Assembly (NCBI RefSeq): GCF_002742645.2
Contig: NZ_CP033875.1
Span: 2,768,001 to 2,832,000, forward strand
DNA from: Caulobacter sp. FWC26
GTDB lineage: Bacteria > Pseudomonadota > Alphaproteobacteria > Caulobacterales > Caulobacteraceae
Length of the DNA stretch: 64,000 bases
Reading direction: 5' to 3'
A program made the translations under genes and the position numbers. Below the pieces are notes generated by a model. The model worked only from the letters and a program-made list of their open reading frames with translations, did not search any database and was not told the DNA's origin. Below are positions 50,673 through 60,331 of the stretch, piece after piece. Position 1 is the stretch's first letter. Each line of letters starts with the position of its first letter.

Positions 50673-53058
50673 CTAGAAGGCGACGTCCAGACTGATCCCG
50701 GCTCGGCGCACGGAGTCCGGACTAAAATACTGGGCATAGCCACCGGGGTTCAGAGCGGTGACTGGCGACGGCGTGATCTGGGCCGCGTAGCGCTTGTCCA
50801 GCACGTTGCTGGCGTAGAACGCCACGCTCCAGGCCTTATCCGGCGCAGAGACGCCCACGCGACCGCCCAGCAGGCCGTAGGCCTTCTGGATCGTGCCGGG
50901 GTCGCCGCTGATCGAATAGTTGACGTCGCTCTGCCAGTTCCAGTTGGCTTGAATGAACCCGCGAAGCCCCGGTGTCAGGGCTCGCTCATAGACGGCGCTG
51001 ACGCCGTAAACCCACTCAGGCACGCCCGCCAGGCTCCGCCCCTTGGCGTTGAAGAAACCGTCAAGCGACGTCGGATTGGCTGGCGGTGCGCTGCATGGTC
51101 CCCCCTGAGCGATCTTGGGCTGGCCGAAATAACACTGCACGCCGTTGAAGTCGGCATAGCGGGCGTGGGTGTAGGCCAGGCCCGCCGTCAGGCTGAGACC
51201 CGTGATGGGCCGCGCCATCAGATTGGCCTCAAAGCCGCGCGTCTTGATTTCGCCAGCGTTGGTGATCCGCGAGGAATAGGTGGCGCTGGTCAGGTCAGAC
51301 ACCTGGGCTTGGAAATTCTTGACCATGGGTGCTGTACACATTGGCGTTGACGATCAGACGACGATCAAAAAACGCCGCCTTCACGCCCGCCTCGTAGCTT
51401 GTCGGGATTTCGGGCCGCACGCGCTGATCAGCCGAGCTGTTAGCCGCGCTCAGGCCGCTGAAGCCCGGCCCCTTGTAACCGCGCGACACCGTCGCGTAGG
51501 CCATGATGTCGTCGCTGAAGTTATAGCGAGGCCCGATCCGCCAGGACGTATTTGTGGCGTCTACCTCCTGGTGCAGGGTGAGGGTGACGGAGCCTGGGAT
51601 ATAGACCGCGCCAGGCGTTGGGGCCCGTCGATAGTCCAGAGTGATTTCATCGCGGGTGAGCCGCGCCCCAGCAATGAGATCCAGCTTGGGCGTGATGTGC
51701 AGCGCTACCTGCCCGAACGCTGCGTAGCTGGTCGAGTTGATGTCGTTGACCGTCGAGGTCTCGAAGATCGTGCCCAATGGCGCGCCGGGAATGATCGGAA
51801 CCACCACGCCGTTGGTCGCTGGCGTAATCCAGCTGAGTTGGCCTCGCTGGCGGATCAGCGAGGAGGCCTTGGAATGGTAGAGATAAAGGCCGGCGACATA
51901 ATCGAACCGTTCGCCAATCGGTGAGGTCAGCCGAATTTCCTGGCTGAGCCAGTCGGTTTTACCGGATCCGCCATTGGTGTCGACATAGCTGACCGTGGTG
52001 AGGTCGCCATCATAGAACGCCTCGCGCTTGACTGAGCGATAGGCGCTGATCGAGGTCAAGGTCACCTCCCCCAGCGCATAGTCGACCTGCACCGTACCGC
52101 CCTGGGCGGTCGACTTGCCCTGAGACGGACCGTTCGCCGCGACCTGGAGGTTCTTGGGCCCGGCGACAATCCCATAGCGTCCGTTGATTACCGCCGGCGC
52201 ATAGCCCGGCGTAACCTTGCGCCAGGTTGAAGAGCAGCAGAATGCGTCATTGGCGGTGCGATCGACCGAGAAGAAGACCGTCAGATCATCGCTGGGACGC
52301 CACAGCGCCTTCAAGGTCATGGTGCTGACGTCCTGAGGATCCGTAAAGACTCCGTCCTTGGCGACGTTGCGGATCAGGCCGTCACGCTGATTGTGCGTGG
52401 CGACCAGGCGCAGGGCCAGAGAGTCGCTGATCGCCAAGTTGCCAACGGCCTGCAGGACCTGCTCGCCACGCTCGCCATACTGCAAGTGTAGCTGACCGCT
52501 GTTCTCATTCAGCTTGGGTCGATTGGTGATGAAGTGGACGAGGCCTGCCGAGGCGTTCTTGCCAAACAGCATGCCCTGTGGCCCGCGTAGGATTTCGACC
52601 CGCTCCACGTCCGCCAAGGTGGCAAGGCTGGCCGGATCGGCCAGCACGACACCGTCGACGACCGTCGAAATGCTCTGCTCGATCCCCGCCGAGAAGCTGC
52701 TGGTGCCGACCCCGCGGATGGTCAGGCCCGAGGCGCTGCTGCTGAGACTCTGTTTGAAGCGGACACTCGGGTCGATGAGCGACAGTTGCTGGGGCTGGGT
52801 GATGTTCATCGAGGACAGCGCCTCGCCGCGCACGGCGGTGATGGCCAACGGAACGTCCTGAACGTTCTCGGCGCGCTTCTGGGCGGTGACCGTAATCTCT
52901 TCCACGGTTGCGAGCTGGTTGAAGCCACGCGGCGAAGCGTCTTCGGCCCGCGCGGCGCCCGCGACCAGCATTGCAGCGGCGCTGGCCGATACTCCCATCA
53001 GCAGATCCATCCTCAGAGGGCGCGACGGAACTCGCGGCCGGAGGGGTTTGAAGGGCAT
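50673..53058 (-). pseudogene. TonB-dependent receptor with a frameshift
   Basis: Two overlapping frames together give one receptor of about 790 residues. The first (start 53058) holds the signal, the plug (EEITVTAQKRAENVQDVP, then ILRGPQGMLFGKNASAG) and half the barrel, ending in LIVNANVYSTHGQ and out-of-frame residues. The second continues with MVKNFQAQVSDLTSATYSS to the C-terminal Phe (AGISLDVAF). One extra base at the GGG run 51327-51329 (CCC on the coding strand) accounts for the shift. It is either a recent inactivation or a sequencing error. The plug belongs to the same broad LRGPQG receptor group as 35909-38353. Confidence 0.88.
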
Positions 53059-53208
53059 GGCGCATTCCTCCTTGAGCCGCTGCGCGGCTTCTTTTGTGAT
53101 CGCTTGGTGGCACGCTCTCGCCTTCCCCCGCCGGCAATGGCCGGGCGGCGGCGAGGCGAACCTTGTGGGTCGCCCGGGGATGTGAATTAGCGTCCAGGCC
53201 CAAGACGC

Positions 53209-53232
53209 TTAAGTAACGGTATCGTCACTTAA
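53209..53232. promoter_or_regulatory. TetR-type palindromic operator, copy 1
   Basis: A 24-bp imperfect palindrome, TTAAGTAACGGT followed by ATCGTCACTTAA, located 151 bp upstream of the TonB receptor start. Its 24 bases are identical to those of copy 2 at 53928-53951. Confidence 0.75.
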
Positions 53233-53265
53233 TGAGCATGACAACCGCTTTCGAACAATTGTTCG

Positions 53266-53877
53266 TCAAGCTGTCGCGCTTGGCCTCTCAGAGACGCGTT
53301 GAAGCCAGGCAAGGACACGGCTGCAATCCTCCGGGACCGCAACCCCAATCATCCGTCCGAAATCCACCGTGGTCAGCGCCACGATATCGGCCATGCTGTA
53401 GGTCGGTCCGGCGATGTAGTCCTGGTTGGACAGTTCGCCCTCCAGCCAGCGATAGGCCCGGTCGGCATGAGCGCGGTTGGATTCGCCGAAATCCCTGTAC
53501 TGAGTGAGCAGGCCGGCGGTGAGCGGATGGGTGTGCCGCCAGATGTTGGCGATCGGCGCCATCAGCTGAAATTCGATGCGCCGGATCCACATGTCTATCG
53601 CGGCCTGCTCGCGGGGCGTCTCACCAAACAGAGACGGCTGCGGATGCAGGGCCTCAAGATAGCGACAGATGCTCACGCTCTCGCTCAGGAAAGTCCCGTC
53701 ATCAAGCTCCAGCACGGGAACTTGGCCCAGAGAGTTCTTCCGCAGGAACTCAGCGGCCTTATGGGCGCGCTCCCTCAGTGGGACGCGCTCCTGCTCCAGG
53801 GCTAGGCCCTTTTCCGCCAGAAAGATGCGGACGCGGCGCGGATTTGGCGCAGGATTGTCTTCGCCATAGAGCTTCAC
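53266..53877 (-). CDS. cytosolic glutathione S-transferase
   Basis: A 203-residue GST with a thioredoxin-like N-domain (MKLYGEDNPAPNPRRVRIFL, and GQVPVLELDDGTFLSESVSI with the cis-Pro and the ES glutathione contact) and a helical C-domain (TYSMADIVALTTVDFGRMIG). It probably conjugates glutathione to an electrophile. It lies between the two palindromic operators, with copy 2 48 bp upstream of its start, so it is probably controlled by the TetR gene next to it. Confidence 0.93.
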   Translation of the reverse strand: MKLYGEDNPAPNPRRVRIFLAEKGLALEQERVPLRERAHKAAEFLRKNSLGQVPVLELDDGTFLSESVSICRYLEALHPQPSLFGETPREQAAIDMWIRRIEFQLMAPIANIWRHTHPLTAGLLTQYRDFGESNRAHADRAYRWLEGELSNQDYIAGPTYSMADIVALTTVDFGRMIGVAVPEDCSRVLAWLQRVSERPSATA

Positions 53878-53924
53878 TTTGGCTTGCCCCCTTCGGCTTA
53901 CGCCGTCGCGGGCTCCTTCGCCCG

Positions 53925-53954
53925 CATTTAAGTAACGGTATCGTCACTTAAATG
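53925..53954. promoter_or_regulatory. TetR-type palindromic operator, copy 2
   Basis: The same 24-bp core as copy 1, here extended to a 30-bp palindrome with flanks CATTTAAGT and ACTTAAATG. It lies between the TetR stop and the GST start. Bases toward the gene also match copy 1 (an AACC word about 10 bp beyond), so promoter and operator probably overlap in both. Confidence 0.8.
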
Positions 53955-53985
53955 CGTGAGCAACCACTGTATGCACGATCCGGAC

Positions 53986-54582
53986 TCAGGCGGTCTTGGC
54001 AGGGCGAGGTTCGCCATATTTCTTCGCTAACGCCTTGGCGCCGGCGACCACCGCCACGGTGATCGCGTCGATCATGGCCTCGTCATCGCCATCCCGGGCG
54101 TCCAGGGCGCCGGCCGTCCCGGCGACCATGAACCAGGCATATTGCCTGGCCTGACGGGCTGGCAGGCCGAACGCTTTCTGCAGGCCTAACGCCCAAGCGT
54201 CCGCGTCGGCCTTGCGGTTGGCGCGCGCCCGCTCGGCCAAAGGACCACAATCCCTGACCAGCCGCATGAACAGTTCGCCACGTTCATCTGCGCGCCGGCA
54301 CCAATATTTCAAGGCGCCCCGAACCCATTCCTCAAAGGTGGAGGTCGGCCCGACCTCGGTCGCAAGGCGCTCGACATAGATTTGTGTCTCGCGGTCAAAC
54401 AAGGCGGTCAGCAGGTCGTCGCGATCACTGAAGTAGCGGTAGCCCAGCGCCTTTGTGACGCCGGTCAGGCTGGCCACGCCATCCATGGTGACGGCGGCGA
54501 CGCCTTGCTCAATGACGATCTGCGCCGCCGCATCCAAGAAGCGTTCGCGTCGTTCCGCGCCCTTCAACCGTGTCCGGGTCAT
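53986..54582 (-). CDS. TetR family regulator
   Basis: A 198-residue regulator with the TetR HTH (DGVASLTGVTKALGYRYFSD) and a ligand domain resembling that of xenobiotic or lipid-responsive regulators. The start MTRTRLKGAERRERFLDAAA at 54582 fits the family better than the 34-residue longer frame, although the upstream GGAG is 13 bp away. It is upstream of the GST and receptor genes on the same strand; the two palindromes are its likely targets. No copy of the palindrome is seen before the regulator itself. Confidence 0.9.
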   Translation of the reverse strand: MTRTRLKGAERRERFLDAAAQIVIEQGVAAVTMDGVASLTGVTKALGYRYFSDRDDLLTALFDRETQIYVERLATEVGPTSTFEEWVRGALKYWCRRADERGELFMRLVRDCGPLAERARANRKADADAWALGLQKAFGLPARQARQYAWFMVAGTAGALDARDGDDEAMIDAITVAVVAGAKALAKKYGEPRPAKTA

Positions 54583-54867
54583 GTCCGTATCGAAACTCCG
54601 ACCATCCTCCTTTTTGGCGTGATGACGCGTGAAGTAGCAAGGGCGAGTCTCTTGAGGCGGCCGGAAGGCAGCGTGGCGCGGCAAGGCCAGCCATAAGCAG
54701 AGACCTAGAACCGGACGCGTCGCCGATCCCCAAGATGCCGCTCCGGCGCCGTCAGGGGGGTGTCAGCTCGCCATAAGCAAGATGATCGCACGACGTCGCG
54801 CCGCGCCTCCTGGCAACGCGCCGCGTCGGGCCCGCGTTATCGGGGCCGTACGAGAAGGAGTGAAACC

Positions 54868-55239
54868 ATGAAACTTGCTGCTATCGGCCTGTCCATCGTC
54901 GCCCTTGGCGCGGCGACGACCACCTTGGCCCAAACGTCGATCGCCCATACGGAAGGCCAGCTCGCCAAGGGCGCCTTCACGGTGGGGCAGATCGAGGATG
55001 CGGACGTTATCGACTCCGCCAACCGCAAGGCCGGTGAAGTCGAACACGTCCTGCTGGACGCCGGCGGCAAGCCGACCGCCATCGTCATTGAGATCGACCG
55101 AATGGGCCCGGACAAGAAGGTCGTGGTGGCGCTCGCCGACGTTACGGTCGCACCCGAGCCGGGAGATTCGGACGATCACCTGGTCCGCACCAAGTTGACG
55201 AAGGCTCAGCTTTCCGCGCTGCCGGATTGGAAAGGCTGA
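54868..55239 (+). CDS. exported PRC-barrel domain protein
   Basis: A 123-residue protein with a signal peptide (MKLAAIGLSIVALGAATTTLAQ) preceded by AAGGAG, followed by a PRC-barrel-like domain (DADVIDSANRKAGEVEHVLL, then AIVIEIDRMGPDKKVVVAL). Periplasmic proteins of this sort are common in Alphaproteobacteria and their function is mostly unknown. It stands alone between TetR and the glycan locus and ends before a strong hairpin. Confidence 0.88.
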   Translation: MKLAAIGLSIVALGAATTTLAQTSIAHTEGQLAKGAFTVGQIEDADVIDSANRKAGEVEHVLLDAGGKPTAIVIEIDRMGPDKKVVVALADVTVAPEPGDSDDHLVRTKLTKAQLSALPDWKG

Positions 55240-55247
55240 TTGTGCAT

Positions 55248-55285
55248 GGTCGGGAGCGCACGGGTGATGCTCGGCGCTCCCGACC
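55248..55285. terminator. strong hairpin between convergent genes
   Basis: GGTCGGGAGCGC and GCGCTCCCGACC form a perfect 12-bp stem with a 14-base loop, 8 bp after the PRC-barrel stop and 57 bp beyond the convergent GH115 stop. There is no T-run, but position and strength suit a bidirectional terminator. Confidence 0.65.
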
Positions 55286-55342
55286 AACGCCATTGGCGAC
55301 CTTTAGGTGTCCGCAAATCTCGGCGCAAATCGCTGCACTCGA

Positions 55343-57877
55343 TCAGTGGTTCTCGTGAACTGCGACCACCTCTGGCGTCACCAATCGCAGTTGGTCGACC
55401 GCGACGCGTCCCGCACGGGACGTCAGCCGGACAAGATGCTCTCCGGGGCTCAACGGCGACCCGACGACGGCCGTGAGCTGATTGTCGAGAACGCCCTGCG
55501 CCCAGGCGGGCGACCCGACCGCGCGCGGCCAGCTCACACGCTGTGGAGCTGCGCCGTCGATACTGACGTCCAAGGCGATCTCCCCGCCCTGACCGTCCGG
55601 AAAGATCGGCAGAACCCCCACGCGCAGACTGCGGCCTTCGGTCCCTACCTCAACCTTGAGGGTCAGTTCAACTCCGGCGGCGTCGGCGATCATCACGCCC
55701 TCGCCCCGGCCTACGCCCTCCACCAAACGCCAACCGCGATTGGACTGAAAGGCCTCGGCTTCGAATACGGCCGAACCGGCGGAGGGTGTGGCGTCAACCA
55801 CGGCCAGGAACGTCGCGGGGTCTGCCGTCAGCGCGGCGCCTGGCAACGGGATCGGACGGGCGCGGTAGATGCGCCACTGACTGTCCGCCGGTTCCTCCGG
55901 CATCAGCCAGCGCCACTTGCCGCCCGCGATCTCGTTGTTGAAGCGATCGGTCATGGCGGTGATCTCGGCCTGGGCCTCGACCGCCGCGCCGCCTGCGGAA
56001 CGCGCCATGGCTTGCTGGCTGTCGATCAGCGCGTTGTACCGCTCCGCCGCGAAGAACCGCATATTCGCGGCCGCCGAAATGCGGATCGGAAACTCGACCA
56101 ACTGGAACCAAGCGTCTTGCAGCGCCGGAGGAACCTGACCGCTCGTCACCTTGGTCTCCGCGACCAGACTGCGGAAGGCGCGCAGGCGTGTGTTGACCTC
56201 CTGCGGCGTGTAGCTGGACAGGTGCCGGTTCTCGGCGACGGGCGGCCATTCCAGGTGCTCGGGACGACGCTCGAAGTTCAGGCGATAGTATCGATCCAGG
56301 AGGTCGGCGGTCTTCCCCGAGAGGTCAGGCCCCAGGTTGCGCGCCGTCCAGTCCTGCAGAAACTGGCGCTGGGTCTTTCCGCGCCAGCGGTCGATGTCCC
56401 ACGCCATCTCCAGGAAGTGACTGGTCCCGATCTCGGCCGGCTTGATGTCGCCGACATTGGCGATCCAGACGTTCCGCGCGCCCTTGTCCCAGGCGTGGAT
56501 CATCTCCTCCTGGACGAGGGCTGGCGGCGTGGTCGAGAGCCACAGATAGGCCAGCGGATAGCCCAGGTACGAGAGATGGTAGTAGACCCCCGCCCCGCCC
56601 TTGCGCGCGGACTCCTCGGGGCTGGCGAACTGGCGGATGTAGCCGAAGTTGTCGTCTGGCCAGACGATGGTCACGTCGTCGGGGACCTTCAGGCCCGCGC
56701 GGTAGATCCCCAGAACCTCCTTATAGGGCACGAAGATCTGCGGGATCTTGGCGACGTCGGCATTGACGTTCTTGGACAGGATCTCGCGCTGGTCGGCGAT
56801 GATCTTGTCCAGCAGAGCGACTTTTTCCTCGGTGGTCTTGGGACCGACCATGCCGGTGTCGTGGATGCCGCGCATCCCAACGGTCCAAAGGCTCTCGAAG
56901 CCCGCGTTGGCTTTGGCGCGCTCCTCCCAATAGGCCTTCACGCCGTCAGGATTGGTCGCGTAGTTGAACTTGGCCGGGTCGTCCTTCCACTCGCCGACGT
57001 TGTTGCGCAGCATGGCCTCGGCGTGGGACGAGCCCATGACGATGCCGTACTCCTCTGCCAGCTTGGCGTTGGCGGGGTTGGAATTGAACGGCGCGGTCGT
57101 GTGATGCATGGCCGGCCACAGGGTGTTGGCCTTAAGGCGCAGCAGCAGGGTGAAGATCTTGCGATAGGTCTTGGGACCGATGTCGCCGCGCTCGGGATCG
57201 AAGGTCTTCACCGCCCACGGATAGAGCCCCCAGTCCTCGTCATTGACGAAGATCCCGCGATAGCGGACCGACGGCGGCCCCAAGCGATGGACGCCGGCGC
57301 GCACGTACAACGTCTCGCGACGCTGCGGCGTCACGTCAGCCCACCAGGCCCAGGGCGAAACGCCCATGGCCTGGGCCACCTCATAGACGCCGAAGGCGGT
57401 TCCGCGGCGGTCGCTGCCGATGATCACCAGAGCCTTGTCGACCCCCGGCGCCGGGCGGTCGATCGTGGCGATGACGAAGCTCTCCCAAGCGCCCTTGAGC
57501 CGAGAAACCTCGACGCGCTTGGCGGCGACCAACTGGTCGATCATGGCGCTGCCGCCCAGCGTGCCGACGAGGATCGCGGTCTTGCCGGCCGGCGCGGCGG
57601 CCACCGACGCCCGCTGGCCTGTAACGGTCAGAATGTCGTCGGCGAGGTCATCGGCGGCGTGGCGCACCACGGCGGCGTCGGCGGGATCGACGACGATGGT
57701 CGGAACAACCCCCGCTCCCACCAATTGGAAGCCGCCTTGCACAGGACCATCGGCAAAGATCGGAGCGGTCTCAGCCGTGGCGCGGCTCGAGACTCCCGCA
57801 GCCGCAGCGCCGCCGTTCGGAACAGCAGACGAGGCCAGGGCCAGGGCGCAGACCGCCGCAACATGCATCCACTTCAT
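55343..57877 (-). CDS. GH115 family glycoside hydrolase (alpha-glucuronidase type)
   Basis: An 844-residue exported enzyme; start at 57877 (MKWMHVAAVCALALASSAV signal). It matches GH115 through YRGIFVNDEDWGLYPWAVKT, ANTLWPAMHHTTAPFN, VWPDDNFGYIRQFASPEE, GGAGVYYHLSYLGYPLAYLW and NVWIANVGDIKPAE. GH115 enzymes remove glucuronic or 4-O-methylglucuronic acid side chains from xylan or related glycans. The C-terminal part is a beta-rich accessory domain. It lies 82 bp after the phosphatase, last in the minus-strand glycan operon. Confidence 0.94.
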   Translation of the reverse strand: MKWMHVAAVCALALASSAVPNGGAAAAGVSSRATAETAPIFADGPVQGGFQLVGAGVVPTIVVDPADAAVVRHAADDLADDILTVTGQRASVAAAPAGKTAILVGTLGGSAMIDQLVAAKRVEVSRLKGAWESFVIATIDRPAPGVDKALVIIGSDRRGTAFGVYEVAQAMGVSPWAWWADVTPQRRETLYVRAGVHRLGPPSVRYRGIFVNDEDWGLYPWAVKTFDPERGDIGPKTYRKIFTLLLRLKANTLWPAMHHTTAPFNSNPANAKLAEEYGIVMGSSHAEAMLRNNVGEWKDDPAKFNYATNPDGVKAYWEERAKANAGFESLWTVGMRGIHDTGMVGPKTTEEKVALLDKIIADQREILSKNVNADVAKIPQIFVPYKEVLGIYRAGLKVPDDVTIVWPDDNFGYIRQFASPEESARKGGAGVYYHLSYLGYPLAYLWLSTTPPALVQEEMIHAWDKGARNVWIANVGDIKPAEIGTSHFLEMAWDIDRWRGKTQRQFLQDWTARNLGPDLSGKTADLLDRYYRLNFERRPEHLEWPPVAENRHLSSYTPQEVNTRLRAFRSLVAETKVTSGQVPPALQDAWFQLVEFPIRISAAANMRFFAAERYNALIDSQQAMARSAGGAAVEAQAEITAMTDRFNNEIAGGKWRWLMPEEPADSQWRIYRARPIPLPGAALTADPATFLAVVDATPSAGSAVFEAEAFQSNRGWRLVEGVGRGEGVMIADAAGVELTLKVEVGTEGRSLRVGVLPIFPDGQGGEIALDVSIDGAAPQRVSWPRAVGSPAWAQGVLDNQLTAVVGSPLSPGEHLVRLTSRAGRVAVDQLRLVTPEVVAVHENH

Positions 57878-57959
57878 CAGCAAACTCCCTGCTCGCGGCT
57901 CATAAGCGCCGCTTGCGCGCCCATTGCCTGGGCGACGTTCCTTGGTCGCCGAGCGGCCT

Positions 57960-59204
57960 TCAGCCGTCCACACGCGTCGCGCGTCGCACGACCGCTTCAA
58001 AGTCTTCCAGCCGGCAGTCGAAGGCCGGAGTCGCCGTGCCGCAGCCCGGAACAAAGACCGGGGCGGACAGGGGCGATGTCGCGGCGCCCAATGCGGTCAT
58101 GTTCCGCAGTTGAGAAAGGCTCTGGCCCGTGAAACGCACACGAACCACCCGCACACCGTCCTCGCGCTTCCAGCGCTCGAACACCAGGGCGCCGCCCGGT
58201 TGGATCTGGTTGGGCTGGTAGCCTGGCAGAGTCCACTCCATACGGAGCAGGCCGCCCAGCGAAGCCAGGGTGCCGTCGTGGCCGGCGATCACCACCAGCT
58301 TGGCGTCGGCCGGACCGATCGAGGCGGAACCGCCGCCGATCGTAGCCGCCAGGCGGTCGGCTAGGTGACCCGCCAGCACGCGCGCCACATAGGGCGTCCG
58401 CAAGCGCAGGTCGAACTCGGCCTGATGCAGGAAGAACAAGCGGCTCAGCGCCTCCTCGTCCAGACCCTTCCAGCCCAGTCCGGCGAAATCGCGACCGTCG
58501 GCCCAGGCCATCAGCAGGCTCTCGGTAACGCCCGAGGCGAAGGCCTCTGGGCCAGAGACGCCAGCCAGTTCCTCACCGTCGACGAAGCCGGGCTTGGCGT
58601 CGAACACCCGGCGCTTGCCCGGCGAGGCAGGACACGGCCCCTTGTCGCATTGCATCAGAAGCGCGTCGAGCTGCTCGGCCTCCTGGCGGTGGCTGGCGCT
58701 CCAGGCGCCCAGGTCGCCGCCGACGCGCCCGGCGACAGCCGCGCGGGCAAGCGCTGGATCAGGCGTGACGATCCCCGCCTTCACCGGCTCGAACATCGGG
58801 TCGTTATTGCCCTCGCCGACCGTGTGCACGGTGATCGCGCAGCCAGGCGCCAAGGCGTCGGCGTAGGCGCGGCCGGTGGCGATGGTGCGCTGGGTGACGT
58901 TGGCCCAGGCGTAGACGGCTGAGCAGTCGCCGGCCTTCAAAAGGCCCTTCGCGACATAGTGCTGGCGATAGTAGTCGCCCATGCGCGCGACCAGCGTCTG
59001 GCCGCGCGCGGTGAGGCGCCCTGCGGGAACCTCGAAGCGCGGCCAAGGCCGGGCCGAGGTCTCCTCCAGGCGCTCGGGCGAGGACATCGCAGACCGCACG
59101 CCGTGGCGGCTGAGGATCACAACCTTCTCGAGCGTCTCGGCCGACGCCGAGGTCGCCGAGATCACGGTGGAGGCGACGGCGGCGATATGGAAGAGCATGC
59201 GCAT
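57960..59204 (-). CDS. periplasmic histidine acid phosphatase
   Basis: A 414-residue histidine phosphatase. The start at 59204 gives MRMLFHIAAVASTVISATSA as signal peptide. RHGVR at residues 33-37 supplies the phosphohistidine His34; AGHDGT supplies the second His-Asp pair. Cys residues in GDCSA, APGCA, MQCDKGPCP and PGCGT suggest disulfides. Such AppA/Agp-type enzymes act on sugar phosphates or phytate. It is placed between the acyltransferase (8 bp upstream) and GH115, so its substrate may be a phosphorylated sugar released by the locus. Confidence 0.92.
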   Translation of the reverse strand: MRMLFHIAAVASTVISATSASAETLEKVVILSRHGVRSAMSSPERLEETSARPWPRFEVPAGRLTARGQTLVARMGDYYRQHYVAKGLLKAGDCSAVYAWANVTQRTIATGRAYADALAPGCAITVHTVGEGNNDPMFEPVKAGIVTPDPALARAAVAGRVGGDLGAWSASHRQEAEQLDALLMQCDKGPCPASPGKRRVFDAKPGFVDGEELAGVSGPEAFASGVTESLLMAWADGRDFAGLGWKGLDEEALSRLFFLHQAEFDLRLRTPYVARVLAGHLADRLAATIGGGSASIGPADAKLVVIAGHDGTLASLGGLLRMEWTLPGYQPNQIQPGGALVFERWKREDGVRVVRVRFTGQSLSQLRNMTALGAATSPLSAPVFVPGCGTATPAFDCRLEDFEAVVRRATRVDG

Positions 59205-59212
59205 CGCGGCTC

Positions 59213-60331
59213 CTAGAGCTTCACCACGACGCCACGACGGGCCATGACATAACCCAGCAGCCAGCACACCAGCATGTAGGCGATCGCGCATAGCAGCGAG
59301 CCAAGCGGGCCCGGCGCCACAGCCTGGAACACATTGACCCCAACCCACTTATAGAGCCCCACGTCCGGCGCGACCTTGATCATGCCCAGGACAGTCACGA
59401 ACAGCTCCGAGAACAGATAGATCACCAGCGGATTGAGGCCGAACACCTGGAAGAAGTATGTCGCGCGGTTCGGATCCTTGCCTTCCAGAAGCTTGGTCAG
59501 CCCAGCCAGCAGGACGAGGTCTATGCCTACAGTCAACAGCACGAAACTGCCGGTCCAAAGCTTCTTGGCGATCGGGAAGAGAGGGCTCCAGGCGAGGCCC
59601 GCCATGATCAGCACGACACCTACGACGGCCATCCGCGCCAGGGCCGAGGACGAGCCCGGGTTCTCCTTCAGAAACCGCGCCGCGAGGTATCCGGCCAGCA
59701 CATTGACGGTCGAAGGCAGCGTGCCCAGCAAACCCTCGGGGTCGAAACCTCCGTCCTTGCGATAGAGGTGGTTCTGGCCGATCAGGAGGAGATCCAGGTG
59801 CGTGCCGGCGTTACCCAACTTGGACAGCGGCGCCGCTGGATCGCCGAAGGTCATCAGGATCGCCCAGTAGCCGAGCAAAAGCGCCGCCGACAGCGCCACG
59901 ATCAGGCGAGGCGAGAGCCAGCGCGCGGCAAAAGCGGCCAGCAGATAGCAGAGCGCGATCCGCTGCAGCACGCCCATGACCCGGGTGTCGGAGAACGGGA
60001 TAAACGTCCAGCGCCCGTCGACCTCTCGGACGAATGGGAACCAGTACATCAGGAAGCCGAGCAGAAAGATCAGCGCGGCGCGGCGCAGCACCTTCACCGT
60101 AAAATCGCTGACGGGGATCGGCTTCGAGAACGCGAAGGCCATGGAGCAGCCCACGGCGAACAGGAACGACGGGAACACCGCGTCGGCCGCCGTGAACCCG
60201 AACCACTTGGCGTGAACCAACTGGCTATAGGCCTTTGCGCCGGGCCCCGCCGTGTTGACGACGATCATCAGGCAGACCGTCAGTCCACGAAATACATCGA
60301 GCGACAGGAAACGAGCGGCGGTCTTGCTCAT
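59213..60331 (-). CDS. membrane acyltransferase of the HGSNAT-like family (DUF5009/DUF1624)
   Basis: A 372-residue multi-pass membrane protein (about 9-10 hydrophobic segments) with the family opening FLSLDVFRGLTVCLMIVVNT and the segment WFGFTAADAVFPSFLFAVGC. Its relative, lysosomal heparan-alpha-glucosaminide N-acetyltransferase, acetylates terminal glucosamine across the membrane so that GH89 can cleave it. Its ATG overlaps the stop of the GH89 gene by 4 bp, exactly this pairing. The 78-codon upstream extension is rejected. Confidence 0.92.
   Translation of the reverse strand: MSKTAARFLSLDVFRGLTVCLMIVVNTAGPGAKAYSQLVHAKWFGFTAADAVFPSFLFAVGCSMAFAFSKPIPVSDFTVKVLRRAALIFLLGFLMYWFPFVREVDGRWTFIPFSDTRVMGVLQRIALCYLLAAFAARWLSPRLIVALSAALLLGYWAILMTFGDPAAPLSKLGNAGTHLDLLLIGQNHLYRKDGGFDPEGLLGTLPSTVNVLAGYLAARFLKENPGSSSALARMAVVGVVLIMAGLAWSPLFPIAKKLWTGSFVLLTVGIDLVLLAGLTKLLEGKDPNRATYFFQVFGLNPLVIYLFSELFVTVLGMIKVAPDVGLYKWVGVNVFQAVAPGPLGSLLCAIAYMLVCWLLGYVMARRGVVVKL

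Noticed and set aside
55307..58132. 941-codon plus-strand frame over GH115
   Set aside because: Antisense shadow; the minus-strand product matches GH115 along its length.
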